Notes: a model not told the origin generated them from the sequence alone. A stretch of DNA of 64,000 nt from Argentina anserina (GCF_933775445.1 NC_065872.1:22320001-22384000), one strand, 5' to 3'; counted from the first letter of the stretch, positions 1 to 11,625 are shown. Made by a program: numbers and translations.

Positions 1-3000
1 TTCATCGGCTTGTTGTTAAACCAGAGGCTCGGCCGAACAAGCAAACACAAAGACGCTTTCGAATATAACTTATTCCTCAAATTGAACCAGAAGTTGATAA
101 GTTGATTGTCGCAGGCTTCATTAGAGAGGTTCAGTATCCCAAGTGGATCGCAAACATTGTTCCTGTCAAGAAGAAGAAAGGAAAAATCCGCGTTTGTGTA
201 GATTTTCGTGATTTAAATGAGGCATATCCAAAAGATGATTTCCCTCTGCCAATCATAGAGCTCATGGTGGATGCGACAACTGGGCATGAGGTTTTGTCAT
301 TCATGGACGGATCATCAGGTAACAACCAGATAAGGATGGCCTTAGAGGATGAGGAACTCACTACATTTCGAACTCCCAAAGGAATTTATTGCTATAAGGT
401 CATGCCATTCGGGTTAAAAAATGCCGGTGCGACGTACTAACGCGCTATGCAGAAAATTTTCGGTGACATGCTGCACAAGTATGTAGAATGCTATGTTGAT
501 GATTTGGTTGTCAAAACAAAGAAAAGAAGTGATCACCTGCAAGATCTACGAAGAGTGTACGACAGGTTACGCAAATACCAGTTAAAAATGAATCCTTTGA
601 AATGTGCCTTCGGCGTCAGTTCTGGAAAATTTCTTGGATTCATCGTGCAGCACCGAGGCATCGAGGTAGACCAATCCAAAATCAAAGCCATCCAGGAAAT
701 GCCAGAGCCAAGAAATTTGCTCGAGTTGAAAAGCCTCCAAGGTCGACTTGCCTTCATTAGACGGTTCATATCAAACCTGGCGGGCCGTTGCCAACCATTC
801 AGTCGACTCATGAAGAAAGATGTTCCATTTATATGGGATGAAGCTTGTCGCAATGCCTTTGAGAGCATAAAGAAATACTTGGCGAATCCTCTGGTGTTGG
901 GTGCACCTATCGCCGGGAAACCTCTTATCCTTTACATCGCAAGAAAATGAAACCAAAAAGGAGAAAGCCTTGTACTACTTAAGTCGGACCCTCACCGAAC
1001 CTGAGCTGAATTATCCGCTGATAGAGAAGATGTGTCTTGCATTCGTCTTCGCCATTCAAAAGTTGAGGCATTACATGCAAGCTTACACAATGCACTTGGT
1101 GGCGCGAGCCGATCCAGTTAAGTTCATATTATCTAAACCAGTTCTAACCGGACGCATGGGTAAGTGGGCGTTACTATTAAACCAATACGATATCGTATAT
1201 GTGCCCGCTAAAGCAGTGAAAGGACAGGCGTTGGCCGACTTCTTGGCAGACTACCCTATTCCAGCGGATTGGGAAATCTCAGATGAATTCCCAGACGAGG
1301 AAGTCTTCCTTGCAGAGGTCCTCCATACTTGGAAGATGTTTTTCGATGGCTCATCTAGGGCAGACGGGGCAGGGGCTGGTGTTATCTTTGTCTCTCCACA
1401 AAACCAGATATTGCCTTATTCTTTCACTCTTGGGGAATTGTGCTCCAACAATGTCGCAGAGTACCAAGCCTTGATAATGGGATTGCAAAAAGTGTTAGAA
1501 ATTGAAATCCAAAGTCTTGAAGTGTATGGAGACTCGAAGTTGGTGATTGATCAACTGCTCACTAATTACGAGGTCAAGAAGGAAGATTTGGTACCTTATT
1601 TCCAACTCGCCACACAACTCTTGAAGGGGTTTGATAATGTTACACTCACACATGTACCACGGAAAGAAAATCAAATGGCAGACGCATTGGCAAACTTGGC
1701 GGCGACCTTGGCATTGTCTGGAGACGAAATTTTGGACATCCCAATTTGCCAAAGGTGGGTCGTGACAACAAAACCTTCACTTCAGTGTGCTAGTTCTCAT
1801 GTAGTGTCAGTTCACACCATTGATGTTGAAGATTGGAGGCATCCTTTCATCGACTACCTTGAGCACAACAAGCTTCCCGAAGATGCAAAGCAAAGGTGGA
1901 GCATCAAGCGGCGAACACCGCGCTTCCTCTACTACAAAGAAACTTTATATCGGAGATCATTTGACGGAGTACTCCTTCGATGCTTGGGAAAAGATGAAGC
2001 GGTCAAACCCATGGAAGAGGTTCATTCTGGAGTATGTGGAGCACATCAGTCACGACCAAAATTACATTTTCAAGTAAGACGACTAGGGTATTATTGGCCC
2101 ACCATGGTCAAGGATTGTATGGAATATGCACAGAAATGTCAAGCTTGTCAGTATCATGCAAACTTCATTCATCAGCCACCTGAGCCGTTGCATCCGACAA
2201 TTGCTTCGCACCCGTTCGATGTCTGGGGAATGGATGCAATCGGACCCATCACTCTGAAATCATCGGCTGGTCATATGTACATTTTGGCAGCCACAGATTC
2301 CTTCTCAAAGTGGGCAGAAGCGATACCACTGAAAGAAATAAAGAAAGAAAATGTTGTGGACTTCATTACTAGAAGCATTATACAACGCTATGGTATACCA
2401 CGATGCATCATCATGGACAACGCCAAGTACTTTTCGAATACCGCAACAGAAAATTTGAGCAAGAAATTTCACTTCAGGCTTCACTTTTGTTCGATGTATA
2501 ACGCTCCGGCAAATGGATTGGCAGAAGCATTCAATAAAACGCTCTGTAACATTTTGAAGAAAACTGTCAGCAAGAAGCAGAGTGATTGGCATGAGAAATT
2601 GGGCGAAGCTCTCTGGGCTTACAGAACAACGTATCGGACAGCCACATATGCTACACCTTATTCTCTCGTCTATGGTGTCGAAGCCGTGTTACCATTAGAG
2701 AAAGAAATCCCGTCATTGAGAATCGCTTTACAAGGTCTCATGAATGAAGTAAATGTCAAGTTGCGCCTGTAAGAGTTAGAAGCTTTGGACGAGAAGAGGC
2801 TTGATGCACAACAACACCTAGAATGTTACCAAGCTCGAATGTCACACGCCTTCAACAAAAGTGTTCGACCACGGTCATTTCAAGTTGATGATTTAGTCCT
2901 TGCTGTTCGAAGACCCATCATTATGACGCACAAGTCTGGCTCCAAATTCAAATCAAAGTGGGATGGTCCTTACGTCGTTAGAGAAATTTACACCAATGAA

Positions 3001-3078
3001 GCTTACAAAATTGTGGCGGAAGACGGTTTGAGGATCGGTCCCATCAACGGCAAGTTCTTGAAGAAGTATTATGCTTGA
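1..3078 (+). pseudogene. pol: Ty3/gypsy (Tat lineage) pol remnant: RT, RNase H, second RNase H, integrase
   Basis: This is the 3' half of a retrotransposon polyprotein and it runs off the left edge. In order it shows: reverse transcriptase (about 80-800; catalytic YVDD in the segment 447-950), the connection/RNase H region (about 850-1250), a second archaeal-type RNase H (about 1335-1720, FDGSSRADGAGAG, later DSKLVIDQL), and integrase. Integrase has an HHCC-type zinc-binding region (about 2020-2160, CQACQYH), a D-D-E core (WGMDAIGP, IIMDNAKYF, LAEAFNK) and a C-terminal domain (2785-3078). The double RNase H is characteristic of the Tat/Ogre lineage. It is broken by a TAA just after the RT motif GATY (437-439), by a frame-shifting deletion near 945 that removes the segment normally linking RT to RNase H, and by a TAA at 2770-2772. 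The second integrase Asp is followed by AKYF instead of the usual G-x-F pattern. Not functional; lineage assignment is confident. Confidence 0.93.
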
Positions 3079-3488
3079 AAACAAAAGAAAACGCTCCACG
3101 TCTGCACGAGCCTAAACTGCAAAAGATACAGAAAAAAAAATGCTCCACGCCTGCATGAGCTTAAACTGTACAAGGCACCAAAAAAACCCTTGAACTACGT
3201 GATGACTTGATTCTTTCTTTAGAAGGATACATAGGCAGCTTAAGAATAACAATCTTAAGTTCAGTCACATCAAAATAAAAATAAGGGTTTGTCTGCCAAT
3301 CATACAAATTCTTATTTCACTGATAGTAAGTTGAATTTCAAAATCGATTGATTACAAGATGATTGAAGAAAAAAAAAAAAGGAAGAGCAAGTCTTGATCA
3401 TTTAAGTCAGTTATCACATCCAGGTCAAACCCTTGAAACTGCTACGATGTTCTTCAAAACTGGCTCGCAACTTCTTTGCCTCTTCAAT
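3079..3488. other. Spacer between pol and the antisense gene
   Basis: No coding potential seen. A degenerate direct repeat of about 49 bp, containing the words gctccacg and gcacgagc, starts near 3093 and again near 3142. The following text with 'gaaggatacataggcagctt' (about 3221-3240) resembles the non-coding stretch commonly found downstream of pol in Tat-type elements; that resemblance is recalled, not computed. Confidence 0.5.
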
Positions 3489-6400
3489 CTATGTTGCAGT
3501 CAGTTTTGGAATCTCTCGAATTTGGCACTTCTTATGTTCTAGATCAACAAGTCTTGCATCGTGAAGAAACAAGTCCGCATCCAGCGAGTCCAACGTATGC
3601 TCTAGCTTATGTTGTTCTTTCTTCAAGTTATCAAGGGACTCAAGTATAGACTGACGCTGATCAAAACTATTTTGTCGAATTTCTTCGGCTGTCGTGATTT
3701 CAGACTCCGTCTCTGCCAAATTTTGGGCGCTGGTGCCCATGGTGCATTTGTGAGCGCATGCAAGCCTTGCCGAGTCATATAGGGTAGCGCTTGTCATCAA
3801 CTGCTCCAATTTGTTGTTTACTGTTGATGGGTCGACTCCATATTTGCTAAGTTCATTCGTCAACATATCAAGCTCATTCCTCCCAGCAATAATCATCTTC
3901 AGAGAATACGTCGCTATCACACCTTCTATCTTTGAACAAACTTCCGCAGCTGCTCGCATGCGGATATCACGGAGCCAATGACTTGTATCCGCTACCTCAA
4001 TATCGCACACATAAGCTTCAGGAAATATTGCTTTTTCAGAAGGTTTTGTACTTCCCGTCTCCATGGACAAACCTATGTATATGAGGGTGAAAATGGGCAT
4101 AAATTATTGAAGAAATAAGGGAAAATAATATATAAACAAATTCGCGTATACCTTTCTGGTCAACTGGCTGTGGTCCACTCTCCTTTTGACGTACGTCCCT
4201 TTATGGTAAAATGTTAGCTACACACTCCTCAAAAGGAAATCGAACGCCGTCACCTGAGCACACTTCATCAAAATAACCAATATCTTCGAGCTGGGAGGAA
4301 AAAAATTGAATCAAGTTGGCGATAAGTGAACTGTTGAATATGATACATAGCTGAAGGGGACGATCACAAAAGGATATACAACAATAATGGTCTAAGTGAA
4401 TACCTCAACATGCGCAGGCACGAGTTTTGAAGGACCAGGATCATCCCCAAGAAAATTGCCGCCAAGATCAAAGTCGGCATTAGAGTTGAAGTAAATAGGT
4501 CCAAGATCAGCATCATCCCTCTTTTGACGTTTGAAGTGCACGTCACTATGGGTACTACTGCTGCTTTTACTATGCCTTCTAGATGTAGCAACCTTCTCCT
4601 TTGACTTAGGAAAGAAATCTGCTGAATCTCCGATTCCTTCCAAAACTGGAGGAGGTGGAATCTGATAGTTATCAACCGGGGGCAAAGCTTCGGCAAAAAC
4701 CAAAATTTGGAGAGGAGTTGTCGCGCGGTCGTCTCCTTTAGCTTTTGGAGGCTCTTGTTGTGGCAAATTTACAATGGTTATCTTTATAGGTCTCTTCGAC
4801 GCAGAGTGATGAACTTTGGACCACCATTCGATGTAGTCTTGAGTAACCATAAACTTGGTGATGTCACTTTTCATAGGCAAAATTACCTCACCTTTTGTGC
4901 CAAGCTTCGTCAAGCTATCCCAAAGCGAGTATGTCCGAGTCAAAGGTATGGGTCGACTATCTCTTTGAAAATCTCCAGGAACACCCTGAACATTTCCGAA
5001 TTGTCGACTGAATCGCTAAGGGTTATATGGTTCGACGACTCCCCAACTATCTTGCCGTAGGAACACAAATCTGGAGCGAAGGCTAATGAGATAGGAGGAA
5101 TCTGAAGGAAGGGCTCCGTGGGTGTCAACGATCAGTTTGCGCGCACTTGAAACTTTGGCAAATCGTCCCATTTGAACATTATCCCAAGATGTAAACAAGG
5201 CACGGGCCCGTTCATCATCAAAATTTCTTGCCGACAATTCCCCTGAAATATAAACCATTAAAGGCCTGAAGATTTCCGGATGTCGAGAGAAGAAATGGGT
5301 GCTGAAATACTCGCCCAACCACCCATACAAGTAATGAAAAGGGAGCACAGTTGGACAGCTTCCCGGATCACTCGAGACGGATATGGCATTTAAACCCTGA
5401 TATATATTCGCCAATACGAGAACTGCTAGACAGTAGCGTTGACCTCGTGCCATTATGTGAGCGACCTTAAAAACTCCTGGACGAATAAAACCTGGATCAC
5501 TCTTCGGGAATACGAATAAACAAAGCCAGCACACATAAAAGGCAGAGAGGTAAACAAATTCCATGCTTGCTTCTTCTACGCTTAAGTCCTCGAATGGTAA
5601 AAGATCTTCCGGAGTTCGCCGGCGAATCCCCGGAATGGCGCCCGATGGATCGTGAGTATTAGTGGGCGCGTCCCTCTTATTTCGTGTATTCTTGGTAGGA
5701 GGCCTCTTGTATCTCATCTCGCCTTTGTACCAATACCGTATCCATGTAGCTATCTTCACATTGCCATGCTCCCTCTTGCACAATCTATGGTAAGCAAGGA
5801 ACAAATAACGACAGCTTGTTGGGATGAGAAGCTCCCATGCTTTACTCTTTGCAGAAAACTCGGCAATGGGTGGAACAACTTCGTCATAAAACTTTCCAAG
5901 GATAGGCAAGCCTCCAATATGCTCAAGGTCAAAAAGAGATATAGACATCTCCCCTTGCGATGTATGCAGAGTATTTATAGCAGGGCACCAATACTCACAA
6001 AAAGCTCGCACAACAGGAGGAAAACGATCATAGCTGAACAATGACGCAAACACTACTCGATATAGTCCCGTTTTCTTGATGAGGTCTTTGTTTCGGCTTA
6101 AAACGTCCTCTACCCACTCCCAGTAGTACTCTATGTAGGTAAAACCGCCGGTAGTTCGAAAGGTACCCCATCGCACAGAGTTATTGGATATAGAGTCGTT
6201 GAGAAGCTTGAATGACACCGTGGGAGCCTCTTCGTCACAATGTGTAGACTTCAGCATCAAAACGTCTGAACTTAACTCCTCATTGTCTGACTTAGACGGT
6301 CAAAAGCTGGCTACTTGACGGTTCACTGCGTGAGTCCACTGCGAGACGGGAGTGGAACTGCCATAGAATGGAGTTTTAAAAGCAAATGGCCCAGTAACAG

Positions 6401-6497
6401 AGGGATATACGGTTAAAGTGGTGCCTTCTTGTTGCTGATCTTCAATATCATCGAGGATAATGATCGTCCCGTCACTGAAACTCTTGAAAGCCACCAT
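3489..6497 (-). pseudogene. Antisense plant mobile domain (PMD) gene inside the Tat element, three exons
   Basis: A gene convergent to pol. Proposed exons on the minus strand: 6497-4404, 4290-4152 and 4072-3489. The donors are GAG|GTATTC and AAAG|GTATAC; the acceptors are CCTCCCAG|CTC and ACATAG|GT. Joined, they give exactly 939 codons in one frame, strong support for the model. Exon 1 begins MVAFKSFSDG and holds a plant mobile domain of the kind also called aminotransferase-like (STPVSQWTHAVNRQ; WGTFRTTGGF; GEMSISLFDLEHIGGLP; later DYIEWWSKVH), then a Pro/Ser-rich linker with a basic SRRHSKSSSS tract. Exon 3 is mostly a predicted coiled coil (LESLDNLKKEQHKLEHTLDS). Three in-frame stops (6300-6302, 5016-5018, and about 4201 in exon 2) break it here. 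PMD proteins occur both as host genes and as extra ORFs of plant LTR elements; function in the element is unknown. Confidence 0.82.
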
Positions 6498-6712
6498 GGT
6501 GAATGTGATGCGTAAAGCCTAACCCGCTTTTATTGACTGCCGTCAAGTCTATGAAATGAGAGCAGTTAAGCGATTAGGTCGTTTACATTCTTCAAACTCT
6601 TGAAAGCCGCTATGGTGAATGTGATGCGTAAAGCCTAACACGTTTTTGTTGACTGCTGTCAAGTCTATGAATTAAGAGCAGTCAAGCGATTAGGTCGTTT
6701 ACGTTCTTCAAA
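6477..6712. repeat. Two tandem copies of a 116-bp unit at the start of the antisense gene
   Basis: The segment beginning ctcttgaaagcc at 6481 recurs at 6597 with roughly 90% identity, including 'gtgaatgtgatgcgtaaagc' and 'gcgattaggtcgttt'. The first copy contains the ATG of the antisense PMD gene (6497-6495). In the second copy the same position reads gctATGgtg on + (cat on -), so the start codon is duplicated upstream in the gene's own orientation. The unit could therefore be part of its promoter and leader. Confidence 0.8.
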
Positions 6713-6884
6713 TCCGCCGGAAATCAACGCGTTTCGAAAGCAGTCAGATTGCTAGATTGACCGCAGCTCAAATTATTATCAAAATCCTGCAAAAAAAAAG
6801 GAGGGTCAAAGTCAAACTATGAAAAAAAAAAATCAAAGTCAGACGAAAAAAAAATCAAAGTGAAAAAAAAAAGTTGGTCCAAGT
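6713..6884. other. A-rich junction between the Tat element and gene fragments
   Basis: Contains several A-runs with GGAGGGTCAAAGTC-type words (about 6785-6880) that could be a polypurine tract remnant. No 3' LTR of the Tat element is recognisable after it, so the element appears truncated on the right before the lipase-like fragment begins. Confidence 0.4.
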
Positions 6885-7500
6885 CAACTGATCCAACTCT
6901 AAAGAAGTTTGAATTTCTGTGCAACAAAAAGAACCAAAGTTTCTTTGTTAATAAAGCAGCAGTCAGCCTCTTTGGCCAACCCTTTGATCAGCTTGATCTT
7001 CTGACAACCGAGCTGGTAGCGATTAGCAAGACTGAATCCACTCCTTCAACAATAATCACTGGACACTCTATGGGAGGCTGTGTAGCGATGATGTTCTCGT
7101 TTTGGTTGTTGAAAAGCCTGGACTCGTCAAAAAGCAAATGCCTCCTTTGCATAACTCCAACAATGTGTATCAAAGTTCTTCACATGGAATTATTGCTTCT
7201 TGCATGGGTTTATGAAGAAGATGCTGAACTACTGGGAGGACTCTATCATAGAAGTAGAAGATACGCCACAGATAGAGGGAGCTCCTTTTCGAGATTCGTT
7301 GGCTTTATGTTGGCACAAACTATAGAAGGATGATCGAGCCAGTTTGCATTGCAGACTACTACAATGAAGGTTGAAAAGATTATATAACTGGCGGTAAAAG
7401 ACCAAGACAGTTCATTCGGTTGGAGCAATGGCTCAAGCTGAAACAAGAAGAAGACAAGAGGCAAAGAGGAAGAAGGAAAATGATGTGGATGAGTCCTTTA
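6885..7500 (+). pseudogene. EDS1/SAG101-family lipase-like fragment (decayed)
   Basis: The 6860-7333 frame encodes a lipase-like segment with NKAAVSLFGQPFDQL followed by the nucleophile-elbow motif GHSMGG and MFSFWLLKSL, typical of the N-terminal alpha/beta-hydrolase domain of SAG101/EDS1/PAD4-type immune regulators. After frameshifts the text continues with WEDSIIEVEDTPQIEGAPF (about 7215-7275) and then RRMIEPVCIADYYNEG, a TGA, and KDYITGGKRP (about 7322-7410). That matches the start of the EP (EDS1-PAD4) domain region, where a MVEPxDIADYY motif is usual. Large parts are missing and the frames do not join, so this is a pseudogene. SAG101 is the closest member by eye; the family is more certain than the member. 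Confidence 0.72.
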
Positions 7501-7569
7501 TTGGAAAAGCTAGTGAGAGTGATCAAATCGAGAGTGGTGAGTTGAGGAAGTCGAAGAGGAACAAGGAGA

Positions 7570-8150
7570 AGTCTCCTGAAAGTTGAAACTGAAAGTGAGG
7601 TCACTAAAATTCTGTGAGCTTATCGAGAGCAGAAAGACCAGTATTTATAGAGGCAGCACTAGAAGTGACGTTAGTGATGAGAGCAGCTCCAGTAGTTTGA
7701 GCAATTACATGTACAAGCCCTACAAGGCGAATGATGTGAGGTGGGAAGCAACTCAAGCTGTCAGAGATCATGATAGAATGCTGGGTTTGAATCATTTCCA
7801 AGTTAAAGAAGAGACTGGGGTGTGGATATATAGGCAGTGTTGTCGGGCACTAAAACTTGTTTTCCCATGAAGGTTATGTATAAAGCTCAACTGGCAGGTC
7901 GCAAATAAAAAAAAAACTTCTGAGGGCCCAGACAGAAAAAGAGATACTACAGTCTCCTTTGAATCACCCTTTCCTACCAACATTATATTCTCACTTTGAG
8001 ACAGAGAAGTTCACATGCTTATTGGTGGAGTACTGTCCTGGAGGTGATCTGCATGCATTCAGGCAAAAACAACTTGGAAAGTATTTTCCAGAGCATGCTG
8101 CCGGGTTTTATGTGGCTGAGGTTCTGCTTGCTTTGCTTTGGAGTATTTGC
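7570..8150 (+). pseudogene. AGC VIII protein kinase fragment (D6PK/KIPK-like), truncated
   Basis: The 7583-7870 frame carries a Ser-rich linker and then [20 protein letters not shown], a signature just before the kinase domain of plant AGC VIII kinases related to D6PK and KIPK. The text continues through '[19 protein letters not shown]' (the VAIK-like lysine region, about 7845-7905) and, after a frameshift, [19 protein letters not shown] and [11 protein letters not shown]...[10 protein letters not shown] (7960-8130). Similarity stops at about 8140, before the HRD and DFG motifs. Introns are absent at this point, so this may be a partial or processed copy. It directly follows the lipase-like fragment on the same strand. 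Confidence 0.8.
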
Positions 8151-8189
8151 ATACGCTGGAATCAATCCAAACCAAAGCCAATGACATTG

Positions 8190-8757
8190 CCGGCAAGCTA
8201 TCATGCTAGGCATTATGGACTAAAAGAGAAAAACCATCATGCCTAGGCATTATGGTTACATATAACAATAAAAAGTTTGTAAGAAAAGGGGTTTATGAAA
8301 GTTAGCATGCCGTGAAAAATAGTGGAAGATGATTACTCCATATTCCACCATTTCCCTTGATATATCTTTGTATAATGCTATGATGTATCATAATAGCATG
8401 TGTTGACGGAGAAGTAATCGTTTCATAGTTTGTAAGTTATGATGACTACAACAACCCCACATATTAAGATAAACCAACCATCATGAGTAGCCTCTCCACT
8501 ATTATACGGTTGACAATTATGCTGGTACTATGAAGAAACGAGCTATACAAGTCCCTAACTTTGCATCTATCGAGGAAATGAGAAGCTCCCTTGACGTCAT
8601 GGAGGAGAACATTTTCGGTAACAAATCAAAGCAGAGCTTAACCGAAAGCAAGATCCTGTGTCCCAGAACTCTCTCCACAAATTTTCCAAATCAAAGTGCA
8701 TACTTCAAGTTGCGCTTACGTCACGCGACGACGACATGTCTGCACACGATTTCAAGT
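8190..8757 (+). other. Unassigned stretch with a 76-codon open frame
   Basis: Holds a short direct repeat, 'catgctaggcattatgg' / 'catgcctaggcattatgg' (about 8203 and 8238). An open frame at 8530-8760 (starting MKKRAIQVPN) is not recognised; it lacks a visible promoter and may be a fragment of a longer coding sequence. No other feature seen. Confidence 0.25.
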
Positions 8758-11518
8758 TGATTAAATTAATAAATTCTTTAACGGCTATAATTAAATCAAT
8801 TATTTTCTGTTTAATTTAGTTATGAGAATGACTAATTTTGAATTAATCGAAAAATACATATTGATTTAATTATACAATTAAAGAAATTTATTATTTTAGT
8901 GTCATTAAAATATTCTACAAAATAGAAACCTTGACATTATAAATTCCCCTTTCAACATGAAGAGAGGGGGAATTTTGTGACTTGGAGAAGAAGGAGAAAA
9001 ATCACTTGAGCAAGATCACTCTCGACAAATCCCGAAGTCTCTCAAGTCCACGAAGATCATTAAATCCACGAAGAATCGTCAAGCCACCAAATCGCTCGTT
9101 CTTCATGGTCGGTTCGATTACTCGAGATCAATATTAACCCTGTAAGCATCGTTAGTAGTATAAAGCAAGAGGGTATCGTTCACAAACCGGGGATCCAACC
9201 AGGGCATAGAATCACAAACATTTAACAACGAATTCATAAGAGTTTAAAAGGTTTGATATAGGTTCGGATTGAGATATAAAAACAGAAAATAAAACCTAAA
9301 CTAATATATACATGTGATCAACCAACCAACACATAAACAATCACCAAAACAATTCACATAGAGAAATCGAAACAAGTCCTATGTCTCCCTTTTAGAGTCA
9401 TGCCGAGATTAGCTCATGAACAACTAAGGTTGGATCATGCAATTTAAGTTCCAAATCAGTAACCTATATGCATAGACACTTAACACGTTCAATTCTTGCC
9501 ACTCGGCTTCATTGAAATCTATCATGTTCATCTTACCATACAATCCCAAAGCCATGCATATCGAATTCATCAAGTATGTCACCTACTTAACCCCCAATCA
9601 TGCAATTTCGAAAATCATATAAAAAAGAATAAACATGTTCATAGCATAAGTCTTTAATCCAACAACCTAAATATCATGCTACAATCGCATACATAACACT
9701 TAGGCATCGAAATTGTTCATACATAGTACACGGCAGAAACCAAAAACAGAAAATCCATAAAACCAAAACATAAATTCGAATCTTTATATAAATTGAATCA
9801 AGTAGCTATTTCATAGACAAAATTGAAACAAGATTACACTACACAAATCACATACTCATCCAAGAACAAGAAAACCAAAAACCGAATTGAAACAAAGAGA
9901 GAATCATGGTTACACTTTATCAATCAATCGATTCTACAAGGTGTAGCCAAGACTTCTAGGGGAATGGAACCTCTTCTCAATCGTGCTTGAAGGCTATAGA
10001 TGAAGGTGAAGAATGGTGGAATCGGGTTTAGGATTTTTTTGGAAGGGTGAGGGATTGATTCAGCAGAGCTATGGCTTGTGCTTATGTGCAAGGTTGATGA
10101 TGTTTTTCTGTGGAATTGAGGTGCTATATATAGAGGAAGAAACCCAAGGGAGGATGGCCACAAAGTCCACAAAGTTGAAACCAAATTGGTTGAGGTTTCC
10201 TAGATTCGGCAGATCTGACCTTTGTCCCTTGTTGTGGCCATAACTTTCTCTAGAAAATAGATATTGAGATGATTCCACCTGGCAATTTCAACTAGACTTC
10301 CGTAGATTTTCATCCATATATCATGCATTTTCTCAGTCATTTTGAGCTGTCCAGAGGAGCCCGTCAAAGTTGGATGATCTGCACTGCCAGAATTTTGATT
10401 TCTATAAGGATTGCATATCTTTTGCATTAATTGTATATCTTCTTCCTCCTTTAATGTTGATTTCTTTTGCACAAATTTCTTCATTTGAATTAGGGAGGCA
10501 GCAAAAGTCTTAATTGTTGCAGCCATGTTTGATTTTTCTTACCTCTCCTCATTAAATTTGCTGCATGCCTTCTTTGACTTTCTTGCCTCTTCTCATTTAA
10601 TTTTCTGCATGCCTTTTTTGACATTCTGATACATATTTGTGCTCTATATGCAGGAGGAACAAAGTCCCAAGTTTCCCTCATAGCCCTTGGATCAAAAGCA
10701 AATCAATGGCTGAGATAATTCCGCCGAGTTCACTGGACCTCCGATCAATGATTCGGTCATATCTACCTGTAGGAATAAGATATTGATTTGATTCCAAATC
10801 CTACAGAAACTAGACTCACATAGCTTTCTATTCATATAAGGTACGTCGTCTAACTCGATCGGAGCTATCCAGGGGACCCCGTTGAAGTTGGACTACGAAT
10901 CTTAACAGTATTTTCATTCTTGCATTGATTGGGCTTTTAAGTATATCTTCTTCTCTTTCCTTGTTGAACTAGGATTGCTTTCCTTCTCCAACATGGATTT
11001 GTATTTCCTAATAAGAATAAGTACGTTAGAAACAAAGAAATACGAAAGGATAAATCCTACTCGAACAAGGAATCATATCTCAATAAGGATTATTAACACT
11101 TAGCACGATTTCATCATCAATTCATTCATAATTGATATAAGCTCTACCTAGACACTTATTCATACAAAAGAAACTAAAATATACTAAATAAGAGGTAACA
11201 AAGAGTAAAAATATGGCATAATCACATTAAGAACGTCACACTTTGTGCTCCTATCACTTCATCAAATCCAAATACAAACTCAAGTCCACGAAGAATCATC
11301 AAGCGGCCAAATCGCTCGTTCTTCATCAAATCCAAATCCAAATCAAACTCAAATTCTCAAGATTAAGTGCACGTCACCCTTGAGCCAAGTCATATACGGA
11401 GATAGAATCAGAGGAGTTCATAAAGATTGTAACCCCGCGCTTGATATTTAATAAATTACATTTTATTTGTATGCGTGTCTGCATTCTCTTATTCGTTTTC
11501 AGATTCGCGTTCTACACT
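8758..11518 (+). repeat. Probable LTR (solo or fragment) upstream of the PILS gene, split by a later insertion
   Basis: Read without the 9106-11256 insertion, this segment looks like one LTR in + orientation: an AT-rich U3, a TATA-like 'cattataaattcccc' near 8936, a leader with repeated 'aagtccacgaag' words (about 9055 and 11283), an AATAAA-type region at about 11450 (tatttaataaattac) and an end in ttctaca near 11517. The leader words 'ccaaatcgctcgttcttcat' recur on both sides of the insertion (9088-9105 and about 11307-11326), so they were a pre-existing short tandem repeat. The left boundary and target duplication were not found; boundaries are approximate. Confidence 0.45.
9106..11256 (-). 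mobile_element. 2,151-bp LTR-type insertion (solo LTR or LARD-like) with 5-bp target duplication
   Basis: Starts TGGTCGGTTCG and ends GTGCTCCTATCA, so it has TG...CA ends, and it is flanked by the direct repeat CTTCA at 9101-9105 and 11257-11261. Read on the minus strand it begins TGATAGGAGCACAAAGTG. No internal LTR boundary, primer binding site or retroviral domain is visible, so a solo LTR is the simplest reading. The segment near the left end (gtatcgttcacaaaccgggg, about 9171) is a motif I associate with long non-coding plant LTR elements. The weak open frames at 9924-10681 have no recognisable product. The same terminal word ctttgtgctcctatca recurs at 61681-61696. Confidence 0.7.
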
Positions 11519-11625
11519 TGGATCTCTCTCTCACAGGTGAAGTTCATTCTTAACTAGTGACTTTTGAATTTACAGGTTCTAATTCTGGGATTTTTGATCA
11601 ATGAATTACAGTCACAAGCTAGAGG
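11519..11625 (+). promoter_or_regulatory. 5' leader of the PILS-type gene with candidate splice acceptors
   Basis: Short leader between the LTR-like sequence and the start codon. It contains pyrimidine-rich text followed by ctcacag (about 11537), atttacag (about 11575) and gaattacag (about 11611), any of which could be a 3' splice site of a 5'UTR intron. An out-of-frame ATG at 11601 opens a frame overlapping the gene to 11954; use of the acceptor at about 11611 would remove it from the mRNA. Confidence 0.4.

Noticed and set aside
9924..10681. Genes within the 9106-11256 insertion
   Set aside because: Short open frames on both strands without motifs, inside a TG...CA insertion that behaves as an LTR.
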